DNA of 64,000 nucleotides from Opitutia bacterium (GCA_016187945.1 JACPIT010000005.1:1426001-1490000); one strand, 5' to 3'; shown: positions 28,522-39,600, counted from the first letter of the stretch. Translations and numbers: made by a program. Notes: generated by a model not told the origin, from the sequence alone.

Positions 28522-29697
28522 ATGAACCTTCGTCACTTCTTCGTCCCTCTGGCGCTGCTTGTTTTTGCGTTCGTCTCTGCGTGTGCGACCGCCGACACGC
28601 CCGCTCCCTCGCGTCCGCTTCCGCCGCTCACGCAACACGGCGGCACCTGGCCGACGAGCCACGTCCAAGGCATCGCGGTCGATCTTCAGGGCGGCTACGT
28701 CTACTACTCGTTCACCACGCTGCTCGCGAAATACGACTTCAACGGCAAACTCGTCGGCACGCTCGTCGGCTGGGCCGGCCACCTCGGCGACCTCGATTTC
28801 AACCCGCGCGACGGCCGCGTCTACGGCTCACTCGAATACAAGAAGGACAAGGCGTTCTACGTCGCGATCATCGACGTCAGCCGCCTCGATCACGTCGGCA
28901 TCGACGCGGCGACTTCGGAAATTTTCCGCACCGTCTATCTCCCCGAGGTGGCGAACGACTACGCCGCCGACCTGAACGGCGACGGCAGATTCGACGGCGA
29001 CGTCGCGAACACGCTCGATCACCGCTACGGCTGCTCCGGCATCGACGGCGTGAGTTTCGGTCCGGAGTTCGGCCACACCGACGGCCCGCGCTACCTCACC
29101 GTCGCCTACGGCATCTACGCGAACACCGCGCGCACCGACGACGACCACCAAGTCCTCCTGCAATACGACATCGGCGACTGGGACCGCTGCGCGCGCCCAC
29201 TCACGGAAGCGTCGCCCCACCGCAGCGGCCCGAACGAGCCGCACGGCAAATTTTTCGTCCGCACTGGCAACACCACCTACGGCGTGCAAAACCTCGCCTA
29301 CGACGAGACGCAGCAGCGCTGGTTCATGGGCGTCTACAAAGGCACAAAGCCATCGTTCCCGAACTATCTGCTGTTCGCGATCGACGCACGCACGCCGCCG
29401 GCCGACGCCGACCTCGTCGGCGTGCCGGCGGCCGGAGGCCACGGCTTCGAGAAAGGCAAACTCCTCTCACTCGCCGCCGACGGTCTCGTCGACACCGCCA
29501 CCGGCATCCGCGGCTGGAACCAAAAAGCCGACGTCGGCCTGCAACCCATCGGCGGCGGCCTCTTCTATCTCGCCGTCAACTCCGGCACGAAGGGCAAGCA
29601 AACCGGCGACATCACGCTGCACCGCTGGACGGGCGAACCCCCCGCGCCGCTCGTCCCCGCGACGGCGGCGGACATTCAGCGGTTGCGCGCTCGCTGA
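28522..29697 (+). CDS. Secreted beta-propeller-like protein of unknown function
   Basis: ATG 28522; signal peptide/lipobox-like LVFAFVSACATA; HVQGIAVDLQGGYVYYSFTTLLAKYDFNGKLVGTLVGW...GHLGDLDFNPRDGRVYGSLEYK repeats. Confidence 0.7.
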   Translation: MNLRHFFVPLALLVFAFVSACATADTPAPSRPLPPLTQHGGTWPTSHVQGIAVDLQGGYVYYSFTTLLAKYDFNGKLVGTLVGWAGHLGDLDFNPRDGRVYGSLEYKKDKAFYVAIIDVSRLDHVGIDAATSEIFRTVYLPEVANDYAADLNGDGRFDGDVANTLDHRYGCSGIDGVSFGPEFGHTDGPRYLTVAYGIYANTARTDDDHQVLLQYDIGDWDRCARPLTEASPHRSGPNEPHGKFFVRTGNTTYGVQNLAYDETQQRWFMGVYKGTKPSFPNYLLFAIDARTPPADADLVGVPAAGGHGFEKGKLLSLAADGLVDTATGIRGWNQKADVGLQPIGGGLFYLAVNSGTKGKQTGDITLHRWTGEPPAPLVPATAADIQRLRAR

Positions 29698-29724
29698 CGT
29701 TCGCCGGGAATCCGGCAATCTCTC

Positions 29725-32010
29725 ATGCAGCTCTCGATCGGCCCGCTGACACTTCCTCCATTTTCAGCGCGCGCTCCTCGCACAGTGGCTTTGCTGCTGT
29801 GTTTCGTCGGCCTCATCGCCGCAGCCCCCGCGCAAGCTCCACGTTTTCGCGATGCCGCGCTCCCGCTCGATGAACGCGTCGAGGATCTGCTCTCGCGCCT
29901 CACGCTCGAGGAAAAAATCGCGCTGGTGCACGCCGACACGAAATTCACCAACGCCGGCGTGCCGCGCCTCGGCATTCCGCCGCTGCGGATGTCCGACGGC
30001 CCGCACGGCGTGCGCGAAGAGATCAGCCCCGATTCCTGGAAACCGGCCGGGCGCACCGACGACTTTGCCACGGCGCTGCCGGTCGGCGCCGCACTCGCCG
30101 CGACGTGGAACGTCGACCTCGCCCGCGCCTACGGCGGCGTGATCGCCGCGGAGGCGCGCCAGCGCGGCAAACACATCATGCTCACGCCGGGAGTGAACAT
30201 CGTGCGCACGCCGCTTGGCGGACGCAATTTCGAGTATTTCGGCGAAGACCCGTGGCTCGCCTCGCGCTTTGCGGTCGCGACGATCCAAGGCCTGCAGGCG
30301 GGCGACGTCGCCGCATGCGTGAAGCATTTCGCGCTCAACAACCAGGAGCGCTACCGCGGCTCCATCGACGTCGTCGTGTCCGAGCGCGCGCTGCGCGAAC
30401 TCTACCTGCCGGCCTTCGAGGCCGCCGTGCGCGAGGCCGGCGTGCTCTCCGTCATGGGCGCCTACAACAAATACCTCGGCGCGCACTGCTGCGAAAACGA
30501 CCGGCTGCTGAATCGGATTTTGAAGGGCGAGTGGGGCTTTCGCGGACTCGTGATGTCCGACTGGAACGCCGTGCACGGCACGCGCGAAGCTTTCCTCGGC
30601 GGTCTCGATCTCGAGATGGGCACGCGAAAGCCATTCGACGAATTCTATTTCGCCCGCCCGCTGCTCGAGGCCGTGAAGCGCGGCGATCTTCCGCTCGCGC
30701 CGCTCGACGACAAGGTGCGGCGCAACCTCCGCGTGCTGCTCGCGACCCGCGCGCTCGACGGCCGCGCCCCGGGCGCGATGAACACGCCCGAGCACCAGGC
30801 GGTCGCGCGACAGGTCGCGGCGGAATCGATCGTGTTGCTGAAAAACTCGGCCGACTTGCTGCCGCTCGACCTCGCACGCGTGAAAACGATCGCCGTGATC
30901 GGCGACAACGCCACGCGCCTTCAATGCCACGCCGGCGGCAGCTCCGCGATCAAGGCACTCTATGAAATCACGCCGCTCGCCGGCATCATCGAGCGGGTCG
31001 GAGGCCGTGCGACCGTGATCCACGCCGCCGGTTATCAGCCACCGGTCGAGCGCGGCACCGGCAAGATCGACGCCGCGGGTATCGCGCAGACCGAACTCGA
31101 CGCCGCCGCGGAAAAAGCCGCCGCGAACGAACTCATCGATCGCGCCGTCGCGGCCGCGAGACTCGCGGATGTCGCGATCGTGGTGGGCGGCCTGAACCAC
31201 GGACGCGACCAGGACGCCGAAGGCGCCGATCGTTTGTCGTTGGCGCTGCCGTTCGGCCAGGACGAGCTCATCGCGCGTGTCGCGGCCGCGAATCCGCACA
31301 CCGTCGTCGTGCTCGTGGCCGGCTCGCCCGTCGCGATGGACCCGTGGCTCGAGCGGCCTCCGTCGGTCGTGCTGGCGTGGTATGGCGGCATGGAAGCCGG
31401 TCACGCGCTCGCGGACGTGCTGTTCGGCGACGTAAACCCGTCGGGCAAACTGCCGGTGACGTTCCCGCGGCGCCTCGCCGATTCGCCCACGCACGCCAGC
31501 GGCTCCGTGCGAAATTACCCGGGCGAAAACGGCCGCGTGTTCTACGACGAGGACTTGCTCGTCGGCTACCGCTGGTTCGACGCGAAGGCGATCGAGCCGC
31601 TGTTCCCCTTCGGTCACGGCCTGAGCTATACGAAATTTGATTTCTCGCCCCTGCGCGTCAGCTCCACGGGCAGCGGTGCCGATCTGCGAGTCACCGTCGA
31701 GTGCGAGGTGCGCAACTCCGGCCTGCGCGCCGGCGCGGAAGTGGTGCAGCTCTACATCGAGCCAGTCGGCGCCGACGTGGAGCGTCCGCCGCAGGAACTG
31801 AAAGCGTTCGCGAAAGTCGCGCTCGCCCCGGGCGAATCGAAGCCGGTGCGCCTGACATTGGACGCGCGCTCGTTTGCGACTTACGACCCGACCGTGTCGG
31901 CGTGGCGCGTCGCGGCGGCTGCGTTTCGCCTCCACGTCGGCGGATCCTCGCGCGACCGGCGGCAGACCGTGGAATTCCACCCGCCGGCCGCCGTGGTGTT
32001 GCCCCGCTGA
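29725..32010 (+). CDS. Glycoside hydrolase family 3 (beta-glucosidase-like), secreted
   Basis: 761 aa; RVEDLLSRLTLEEKIALVHADTKF...KHFALNNQERYRG...GLVMSDWNAVHGT...C-terminal fibronectin-III-like domain. Confidence 0.95.
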   Translation: MQLSIGPLTLPPFSARAPRTVALLLCFVGLIAAAPAQAPRFRDAALPLDERVEDLLSRLTLEEKIALVHADTKFTNAGVPRLGIPPLRMSDGPHGVREEISPDSWKPAGRTDDFATALPVGAALAATWNVDLARAYGGVIAAEARQRGKHIMLTPGVNIVRTPLGGRNFEYFGEDPWLASRFAVATIQGLQAGDVAACVKHFALNNQERYRGSIDVVVSERALRELYLPAFEAAVREAGVLSVMGAYNKYLGAHCCENDRLLNRILKGEWGFRGLVMSDWNAVHGTREAFLGGLDLEMGTRKPFDEFYFARPLLEAVKRGDLPLAPLDDKVRRNLRVLLATRALDGRAPGAMNTPEHQAVARQVAAESIVLLKNSADLLPLDLARVKTIAVIGDNATRLQCHAGGSSAIKALYEITPLAGIIERVGGRATVIHAAGYQPPVERGTGKIDAAGIAQTELDAAAEKAAANELIDRAVAAARLADVAIVVGGLNHGRDQDAEGADRLSLALPFGQDELIARVAAANPHTVVVLVAGSPVAMDPWLERPPSVVLAWYGGMEAGHALADVLFGDVNPSGKLPVTFPRRLADSPTHASGSVRNYPGENGRVFYDEDLLVGYRWFDAKAIEPLFPFGHGLSYTKFDFSPLRVSSTGSGADLRVTVECEVRNSGLRAGAEVVQLYIEPVGADVERPPQELKAFAKVALAPGESKPVRLTLDARSFATYDPTVSAWRVAAAAFRLHVGGSSRDRRQTVEFHPPAAVVLPR

Positions 32011-32025
32011 GGCGGCGGCCGACGG

Positions 32026-32054
32026 AAGGTCATTTTTCATACGCGAAAGGTCAT
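32026..32054. promoter_or_regulatory. Two direct AAGGTCAT repeats spaced 21 bp, candidate activator site
   Basis: AAGGTCAT at 32026-32033 and 32047-32054, downstream of GH3 and upstream of the TonB receptor at 32165. Confidence 0.35.
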
Positions 32055-32097
32055 AATGCCGATTCCCGGCCGAGCGGAGCTGCGCTACATTACGCCC

Positions 32098-32126
32098 GTG
32101 CATATTAACACAGAATAAATATGCAC
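32098..32126. promoter_or_regulatory. Inverted repeat GTGCATATT-N11-AATATGCAC, candidate operator
   Basis: 9-bp perfect arms 39 bp before the ATG at 32165. Confidence 0.4.
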
Positions 32127-32164
32127 TGCGTCTCGCTCTGCTCCCCAAGCCTTCGAACTGCTGT

Positions 32165-35100
32165 ATGAACTCACCCCGCCCGTTCGCCTTCCGCGGCGCC
32201 GTCTTTGCCGCGTCGTTTCTCGCCGCCACCTTCGCGCCCGCCCAGACCGCGGTCTCGTCTTTGGACGAGAAATCCAAGTCCGAGGAACCGCTTCAGCTCA
32301 GCCCGTTCGTCGTCAAAGCGGATCACGACACCGGCTACACCGCCACCGATTCGCTCGCCGGCACGCGCCTGCGCACGCCGCTCAAGGACATTGCGGCGTC
32401 GGTGAGCGTCGTCACCAAAGACCTGATGGACGACCTCGGCGCCAAGGGCTCGGCCGATCTGCTCGTCTACACCACCGGCACGGAAGTCGTCGGCGTCGGC
32501 GGCAACTACTCCGGCTCCACGCAGGAAACTGCCGCGCAGACCTTCGATCCGGTGCGCGAGTCGACGAGTCCCACCACGCGCGTGCGCGGCCTCGCCGCCG
32601 CCGATGAGACGCGCAACTACTTCCTCACGCCCGGCATCCCGTTCGATTCCTACAACACCCAGAGCGTGACCCTGAATCGCGGCGCCAACTCCATCCTCTT
32701 CGGCTTCGGCAGTCCCGCGGGCATCATCGAGAACACCCTCATCGCGCCGGTCTTCAAAGACAGAACCCAGGTCAAGGTCTCCGCCGGCAGCTACGGCACT
32801 TACCGGCAGTCGCTCGATTTCGAGCGCGTCATCATCCCCGGCAAGCTCTCCCTGCGCCTCGCGCAACTCGACGACAACCGCCGCTACGAGCAGGACTTCA
32901 CCTTCCGCGACCAGGAGCGCTATTTCGCCTCCGCCACCTACCAGCCGTTCCGCAACACCACGCTGCGCGTCAACGCCGAGCACGGCCACCTCGACCAGCG
33001 CATGCCGCGCGTCGATCCGCCGGTCGACAGCCTGACGACGTGGTGGGACTTCGGAAAGCCGACCCGCGACAACAACTTCACCTCCACCGCCACGAAGAAC
33101 TACCAGCGCGCCAATAATCTCGACGGCATGGCCGGCAACTGGTCGCAAAACGTCGGCCTGGTTTATTACGGCTCCGACCAAGGCAACCCGAGTGACGCCC
33201 TCGTGCCCTACGCGACCGCGCCGGGCATCACCTATCGCTTCCTCGCTCCGCGCAGCAGCCAGGAAATCGCCGCCAGCGTCACCGCGAATCCGCTCGCGGG
33301 TTTCATGGTCGGCAAGCAGCTCATCGATCGCTCGATCTTCGATTACCGCAAGCAACTCCTCGACGGCCCGAACAGCGGCACGTGGATGGATTTCGACACC
33401 CAGAACGTCGCCCTCGAGCAGCTCTTCCTCGACGGCGACGCCGGCGTCGAACTCGTCTACGACCACCAGCAAGCCGACTCGTCCGTGCTCCGCGGCATCA
33501 GCAACAGCTATCGCGGCAACAACATCTTCATCGACGTCAACACCGTCACCACCGACGGCCGCCCGAATCCGAACTTCGGCCGTCCCTTCATCGCGTCGAA
33601 CGGCTTCTTTTATCTCTACGACAACGAATACGAGACCAGCCGCGCGACCGCGTTTCTGCGCCACGACTTCACGAAGCACGGCAAGGGTTTCCTCTGGCGC
33701 CTTCTCGGCAAGCAAACGGTCACGGGCATGTTCTCCGACTTCAAGCGCGAGCAATACACGCTGTCCGGCTACCCGCAGGTCGTCGGCCCCGCATTCCGCG
33801 ACGGTCTGAACGGCAACACCATCTCGACCAGCCGCAAGATCACGAGCGTCGTCTACCTCGGGCCGTCGATGGCGAACCTGGCGAGCCCCACCGGCGCCAA
33901 CCTCCAAGGCGTGCAGACCGAGCTCCTCGTCCCCGACACCGTCAACGTCATGGTCGAGAACGTCGGCACCGGCTACGCGTGGACACGCCAGAGCGTGCCG
34001 ACCTACACCTACCTCGACGATCTGCCCTGGCTCGTCACCGGCAACACCGCGCTCTCCAATCGCGCCAAATCCAACGCGCTCATCTGGCAGGGCGACTGGT
34101 GGAGCAACCACCTCGTCTCCATCCTCGGCTGGCGCCGCGACGAAGTGGAAAGCGCCAGCGGCACCAACTCGACGACCGACCCGACCACCGGCGCCCGCAC
34201 GCTCGATCGCCCGATCTTCGGTGAACCGCTCACCACCAAACGCAGCACGTTCAGCTACGGCCTCGCCCTGCACGTTCCGACGCGCTGGCTGGAGAAAATT
34301 CCCAGCCGGCCCGCGCTGTCGCTCTACTACAACCAGTCCGAGAACTTCGACGTCTCCGCCGGCGCGCGCTACAACATCCTCGGCGACTACCTCGCTCCGC
34401 AGGAAGGCAGCACGCAGGAATACGGTCTCGGCGTCCGCTTGTTCAACGACCGCCTCACGCTCCGCGCCACGCGCTACGAGACCACGCAGGACAACATGAC
34501 CGATTCACGCGTCTCCGGCGTGCTCGTCCGCGTCGTCGACCTCGAGGCGCGCATCACCGCCTCACTCTCCAAGTCCTTTCTCGATTCCATCGGCTACGTC
34601 GGCTTCGACAGCCCGCAAGCCTCCGAGACGTTCAAGCGCTACCTCGCGAACTACGACTTCTCGGTCGGCGCCGTCCGCTCCGACGGCACGCGCAACGCCG
34701 AATACTCCGGCCCCGCCGCCACGGTCGAAACCACCAGCTCCGTCTCGAAGGGTTACGAGTTCGAGGCCGTCTTCAACGCGACGCGCAACTGGCGCATGGC
34801 CCTGAACGTCGCGAAACAGGAGGCCGTCCGCGGCGACACCAGCCCGATCCTCACCGCGCTCGTCGCCGAGCGTCTCGAACAATGGAAAAATCCCGCGCTC
34901 TGGCCGCTCACCCTCGCCGGCGGCGTGCAGCGCGTCGATTCCTATGCGACCACCTACATGATCAACCCGCTGACGACCGCGAAGCTCTCGATCGGCGAGC
35001 GCACGCCCGAGCTCCGCGAGTGGCGCGCCAACTTTGTCACGAACTACACCTTCGACCGCGACTCGCGCCTCAAGGGCTGGGGCATCGGCGGCGCCGTCCG

Positions 35101-35416
35101 CTGGCAGGACAAAGTTTCGATCGGTTACCCGGTCATCAACGACCCCGCGCTCGGCCTCGTCACCGACGTGAAGCACCCGTTCATGGGCCCGGATCAAACC
35201 TACTTCGACGGCTGGGTCAGCTACCAGCGCAAGCTCTGGCACAACAAGGTCGGCTGGAAAATCCAGCTCAATGTCCGAAATCTCCTCAACGACAACCTCA
35301 TGATCCCCGTGAAGGCGAACCCCGTCACCGTCGGCGATCTCAACACCTACGACATCGCCGCCTGGCGCATCGGCGAAGCGCGCACGTGGGAGATCAGCTC
35401 GACGTTCTCATTCTGA
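32165..35416 (+). CDS. TonB-dependent receptor
   Basis: 1083 aa; signal peptide, LSPFVVKADHDTGYTATDSLAGTRLRTPLKDIAASVSVVTKDLMDDLGAKGSADLLVYT plug, barrel ending ISSTFSF. Confidence 0.95.
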   Translation: MNSPRPFAFRGAVFAASFLAATFAPAQTAVSSLDEKSKSEEPLQLSPFVVKADHDTGYTATDSLAGTRLRTPLKDIAASVSVVTKDLMDDLGAKGSADLLVYTTGTEVVGVGGNYSGSTQETAAQTFDPVRESTSPTTRVRGLAAADETRNYFLTPGIPFDSYNTQSVTLNRGANSILFGFGSPAGIIENTLIAPVFKDRTQVKVSAGSYGTYRQSLDFERVIIPGKLSLRLAQLDDNRRYEQDFTFRDQERYFASATYQPFRNTTLRVNAEHGHLDQRMPRVDPPVDSLTTWWDFGKPTRDNNFTSTATKNYQRANNLDGMAGNWSQNVGLVYYGSDQGNPSDALVPYATAPGITYRFLAPRSSQEIAASVTANPLAGFMVGKQLIDRSIFDYRKQLLDGPNSGTWMDFDTQNVALEQLFLDGDAGVELVYDHQQADSSVLRGISNSYRGNNIFIDVNTVTTDGRPNPNFGRPFIASNGFFYLYDNEYETSRATAFLRHDFTKHGKGFLWRLLGKQTVTGMFSDFKREQYTLSGYPQVVGPAFRDGLNGNTISTSRKITSVVYLGPSMANLASPTGANLQGVQTELLVPDTVNVMVENVGTGYAWTRQSVPTYTYLDDLPWLVTGNTALSNRAKSNALIWQGDWWSNHLVSILGWRRDEVESASGTNSTTDPTTGARTLDRPIFGEPLTTKRSTFSYGLALHVPTRWLEKIPSRPALSLYYNQSENFDVSAGARYNILGDYLAPQEGSTQEYGLGVRLFNDRLTLRATRYETTQDNMTDSRVSGVLVRVVDLEARITASLSKSFLDSIGYVGFDSPQASETFKRYLANYDFSVGAVRSDGTRNAEYSGPAATVETTSSVSKGYEFEAVFNATRNWRMALNVAKQEAVRGDTSPILTALVAERLEQWKNPALWPLTLAGGVQRVDSYATTYMINPLTTAKLSIGERTPELREWRANFVTNYTFDRDSRLKGWGIGGAVRWQDKVSIGYPVINDPALGLVTDVKHPFMGPDQTYFDGWVSYQRKLWHNKVGWKIQLNVRNLLNDNLMIPVKANPVTVGDLNTYDIAAWRIGEARTWEISSTFSF

Positions 35417-35428
35417 GACCGCGCGTCG

Positions 35429-35495
35429 TAGCAGCCGGCGTCAGCCGGCTGAAAATAGCTCGCGTCGCAACGTGGGTGGCGCGCTTGCGCGCCAC
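35429..35495. repeat. REP-like double hairpin headed by GTAG
   Basis: GTAGC then AGCCGGC-GTCA-GCCGGCT (35433-35450) and GTGGCGCGC-TT-GCGCGCCAC (35476-35495). Confidence 0.65.
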
Positions 35496-35673
35496 TCTTT
35501 CGCGAAACCTCCTCGGCTCCCCAACCGCCATGGCGCTCCCGTTTCTAGCCCTGATATTTCACCGTGTAGCGGAAGCCGTGAGGCTTTCGCGAGCGGCGAA
35601 CCGCGAAATTCTCACGAATTCCGCTACCACGCTGCGCACGTCGCGCCGTTCCGGTTGTGAACGATGCGGACTA

Positions 35674-36654
35674 ATGATCCTGACGGCGCTCGCGCTCGCC
35701 GCGAGCCCAACCGGCGCGGAAACGCCGCTGCCGCTTCCGCCCACCGGCCGTTTCGATCTGCAGGCCGAGCCGCACGTCGTCTTCCTCGGGCAGTGGCTGC
35801 ATGACCGGCGCCACGTGCCGCAGTCGTTCGCCTTCGACGACGCGAACGGCTTTCTCTACACGCTTCAAGTCGAAGGAGCCAACGCCGCCGGCACCTTCGA
35901 GGAGCACGGCCGGCGCGGCGATCTGACGCTCACGAAACTCGCGCGCGACGGTCGCACCATTGCCGGTCACATGACGCTGCGTGGATTCGGCCACGGCGTC
36001 GCGCTGGGCATCGAACCGGTCGGCCGCGACGTGTTTCTCTGGACCGAAGTCGATTCGCAGCCGAACGACAACGCCAGCGGTCGCGGCACGCGCATCGGTC
36101 GTTTCCGGTTCGAGTCGGGCGCGACGCTCGATACCGCATCGCCGAAAATCGAGAAATTCGATCTCATGCCCGGCGCGCACACCTGCACCCCGAGCCTCGA
36201 TCTGACGCATGGCCGCCTTGCGCTGCGTCACGTGCGCGACGGCGAAATGCGCGTGACGCTCTACAACCTCGCCTCCGTGGCATCCGGTCGCAGTCGCACG
36301 CCGCCGCTGCGTGAGATTTCGCTGCAATTGCCCTTCGGAACCGTGCAGGGCTGGTGCACCTACGGCAGCTACGTTTACGTGCTCGCCGGCCAGGCTTACG
36401 GTCCGAAAAACCCGCCGCCCGGCAACGCGACCGTGTGGTGCCTCGACTGGAGCACCGGCGCCGTCGTCGATCACGAGCCCGTGCGCGCGCTCGCCGATCT
36501 CGCCTATCGCGAGCCGGAAGGCATCGCGGTGCAGGTGCTCGACGGTGTGCCGCGTCTCTGCATCGGCTTCGGCGCCTCGGTGTCGGCGCACGACTCGCGG
36601 CGCCAGCTCAGCGTCGTCGCCTTCCCAAAATTTCTTCCCGCCACAACGCCATGA
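35674..36654 (+). CDS. Secreted P68-RBP/TagC-like beta-propeller protein
   Basis: HVPQSFAFDDANGFLYTLQVEGANAAGTFEEHGRRGDLTLTKLARDGRTIAGHMTLRGFGHGVALGIEPVGRDVFLWTEVDSQPNDNASGRGTRIGRFRFESGATLD...YREPEGIAVQ...RLCIGF; pattern of the TagC / phage receptor-binding propeller family. Start uncertain (35530 also possible). Confidence 0.75.
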   Translation: MILTALALAASPTGAETPLPLPPTGRFDLQAEPHVVFLGQWLHDRRHVPQSFAFDDANGFLYTLQVEGANAAGTFEEHGRRGDLTLTKLARDGRTIAGHMTLRGFGHGVALGIEPVGRDVFLWTEVDSQPNDNASGRGTRIGRFRFESGATLDTASPKIEKFDLMPGAHTCTPSLDLTHGRLALRHVRDGEMRVTLYNLASVASGRSRTPPLREISLQLPFGTVQGWCTYGSYVYVLAGQAYGPKNPPPGNATVWCLDWSTGAVVDHEPVRALADLAYREPEGIAVQVLDGVPRLCIGFGASVSAHDSRRQLSVVAFPKFLPATTP

Positions 36655-39600
36655 CCAAGCTCCCTCGCTTCCACCTCTCGCTCGGTGTTTGGGTTTTGTT
36701 TTCGCTGCTGCTCGCTCGCGCCGCCGGCGCGCCGCTCGAAGCCTACGACCTGCGGTGCGATGTTGCGGAAAATCCCCTCGGCATCGACTCCGCCCCGCCG
36801 CGTCTCGCGTGGAAACTCCGCGCGACCGGCAACGACGAGCGGCAAACCGCGTGGCAGGTGCTCGTCGCGTCTTCGCGGGAACTGCTCGCGCAGGATCGCG
36901 GCGACGTGTGGGACAGCGGCCGCCAGACCGGCGACGCTCAGCTCAACGTCTCCTACGCGGGCCGCGCGCTGCGTTCTTCGGAACAGGTTTTCTGGAAAGT
37001 GCGCGCGTGGAACCGCGACGGCGTCGCTTCCGCGTGGAGCGAGCCGGCGACGTGGACGATGGGCGTGTTGAAACCCGACGAGTGGCGCGCGCGCTGGATC
37101 ACCGACGCGGAACTGCTGCGCTGGGCGCGTCCGAAAATCGGGTTCCACTCGCAGCCGTCGCCCGACGACACGTCGAAAAAATGGCTCACGGTCGACCTCG
37201 GCGCATCCAAGCCGATCTCCGCCGTCCGCGTCTATCCCGTGCGCCAGACGATCGAGGAAGGGCAGGGCATGCCGCTGCGCTTCGTCCTCGAAGCGTCCGA
37301 CACCGCCGATTTCGCATCGGCGACCGTGATCGCCGATCACTCTCAAAAACCGTTCGGCTGGGCCTCTACGACCGAGAAGACGACCGTGCCGACGTTCCCC
37401 GTTCCGGGCGGTGCAATCAACGCCCGCTACGTGCGCCTGACGACGCACCAGCTCCGCCGCGACGGCGACGTGAGTTATTTCGCCCTCAGCCAGATCGAGA
37501 TTGTCGCTGACGGCAAAAACGTCGCGCCCGGCTCACGCGTCACGGCGAGCGACAGCCTGGAGGATGACCGCTGGAGTCTCGCCTCCGTCGTCGACGGCCT
37601 CGAAGTGCGTGGCGCCAACCCGCGCGAAAACGCCACGCTGCTCGCGCGTCGCGAGTTCGCCGTGAAGCCCGCTCTCCGCCGCGCGCTCGTGCACGTGAGC
37701 GGCCTCGGCCACTATGAGCTTTCGGTCAACGGCCAGCGCGTCGGCCAGGATCTGTTTTCGCCGGGTTGGACGACCTACGAAAAAGTCGTGCTCTACGACA
37801 CGCACGACGTCACCGCACTCGTGCGCGCCGGCGGCAACGCCATCGGCGTCACGCTCGGCGGTGGCATGTTCAACGTCCGTGCCGGTCGCTACGTGAAGCT
37901 CGAGACCCGCTTCCGCCCGCTCACCGTCATCGCGCAGCTCCGCCTCGAATACGCGGACGGCTCCGTCGAATTCCTCGGCACCGACGAGCAGTGGCAAGTG
38001 CGTCCCGGCCCAATCACGTTCTCCAACATGTATGGCGGCGAGGACTACGACGCGCGGCTCGAGCCGACCGGCTGGGACAAGCCGGGCTTCGCCGCGAAAG
38101 ATTGGTCGCGCGCCGCGATCGCGCCCGGCCCCGGCGGCGAGTTGCGCGGCGCCTCGCACGCGCCGCCGCCGATTCGCGCGTTCGACGTGCTGCCGCCGCG
38201 GGCGACCAACGCGTTGCGCCCGGGCGTGACGGTCTACGACCTCGGCCAAAACGCCTCGCTCATGCCGCGCCTTCGCGTGCGCGGTCCGGCGGGCACGGTC
38301 GTGCGGATCATTCCCGCCGAGTTGCTCGACAAGGACGGCGCGGTCGACCGCCGCTCGTGCAGCCGCGGCACCGGCGAGGCGTGGTGGCAATACACGCTCG
38401 CTGGTCGCCCCGAAGGCGAGGAGTGGTTCTCGAAGTTTTTTTATCACGGCGCGCGCTACTTGCAGGTCGAGCTTTCAGCTCCGGCCGGCGCGGACGCGGC
38501 GAAGCTGCCCGTCGTCGATTCGCTCGTCGGCATCGTCGTGCACACGGCGTCGCCGCCCGCGGGCGAATTCGCGTGCTCGAACGACCTCTTCAACCGCACG
38601 CGCACGCTCATACGCTGGGCGCAGCGCAGCAACTTGATGAGCGTGATCACCGACTGCCCGCACCGCGAGCGGCTCGGCTGGCTCGAGCAATACCACCTCA
38701 ACGGTCCGGCGCTGCGCTACGAATTCGACCTCACGCGCCTCTACGCGAAAACCTTCGACGACATGGAGGCCGCGCAAACTCCCACCGGCCTCGTGCCCGA
38801 CATCGCGCCGGAATACGTCGTCTTCTCGCACGCCTTCCGCGATTCGCCGGAGTGGGGCAGCGCGATCATCCTCGCCGCGTGGCAGCACTACCAGTTCACC
38901 GGCGACGAGCGTCCGCTGCGCCTGCACTACGACGCGATGTGCCGCTACGTGGCTTACCTCCGCGGCAAATCGAAGGGCGGCCTGCTCTCGCACGGCCTCG
39001 GCGACTGGTATGATATCGGCCCGAAAGGCCCCGGCCGCTCGCAACTCACGCCGATTCCGCTCACGGCGACCGCGACGTTCTTCGAAGACCTGAAAACGCT
39101 CGCGGCGATCGCGACGCTCTTGGGCAAACCGGCCGACGCGCAGCAATTCGCCGCCGAGGCCGCCGCGGTGAAAACCGCGTTCAACCGCGAGTTCTTCCAC
39201 GCCGACACCGGCAGCTACGCGACCGGCTCGCAATGCGGCAACGCCATGCCGCTCGTGTTCGACCTCGTCGAGCCCGCCGCACGCTCGCGCGTGGTCGACG
39301 CACTCGTGCGCGACGTGCAGACGCGCGGACTCACGGCGGGCGACGTCGGTTATCGTTACCTGCTGCGTGCGCTCGCCGACGGCGGTCGCTCGGACGTCGT
39401 CTACGCGCTGAACAACCAGTCGGAGAAGCCCGGCTACGGCTACCAACTCGCGCACGGCGCCACGAGCCTCACCGAGGCATGGAATGCCGGCCGCGGCTCG
39501 TCGCAGAATCATTTCATGCTCGGGCAAATCATGGAGTGGTTCTACCACGACCTCGCCGGCATCCAGCCCGATCCCGCCGGTCCTGGATTTCAGAAAATCG

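Noticed and set aside
29764-34273. Minus ORFs 29764-32277 and 32171-34273
   Set aside because: Shadows of GH3 and the TonB receptor; no recognisable domains.
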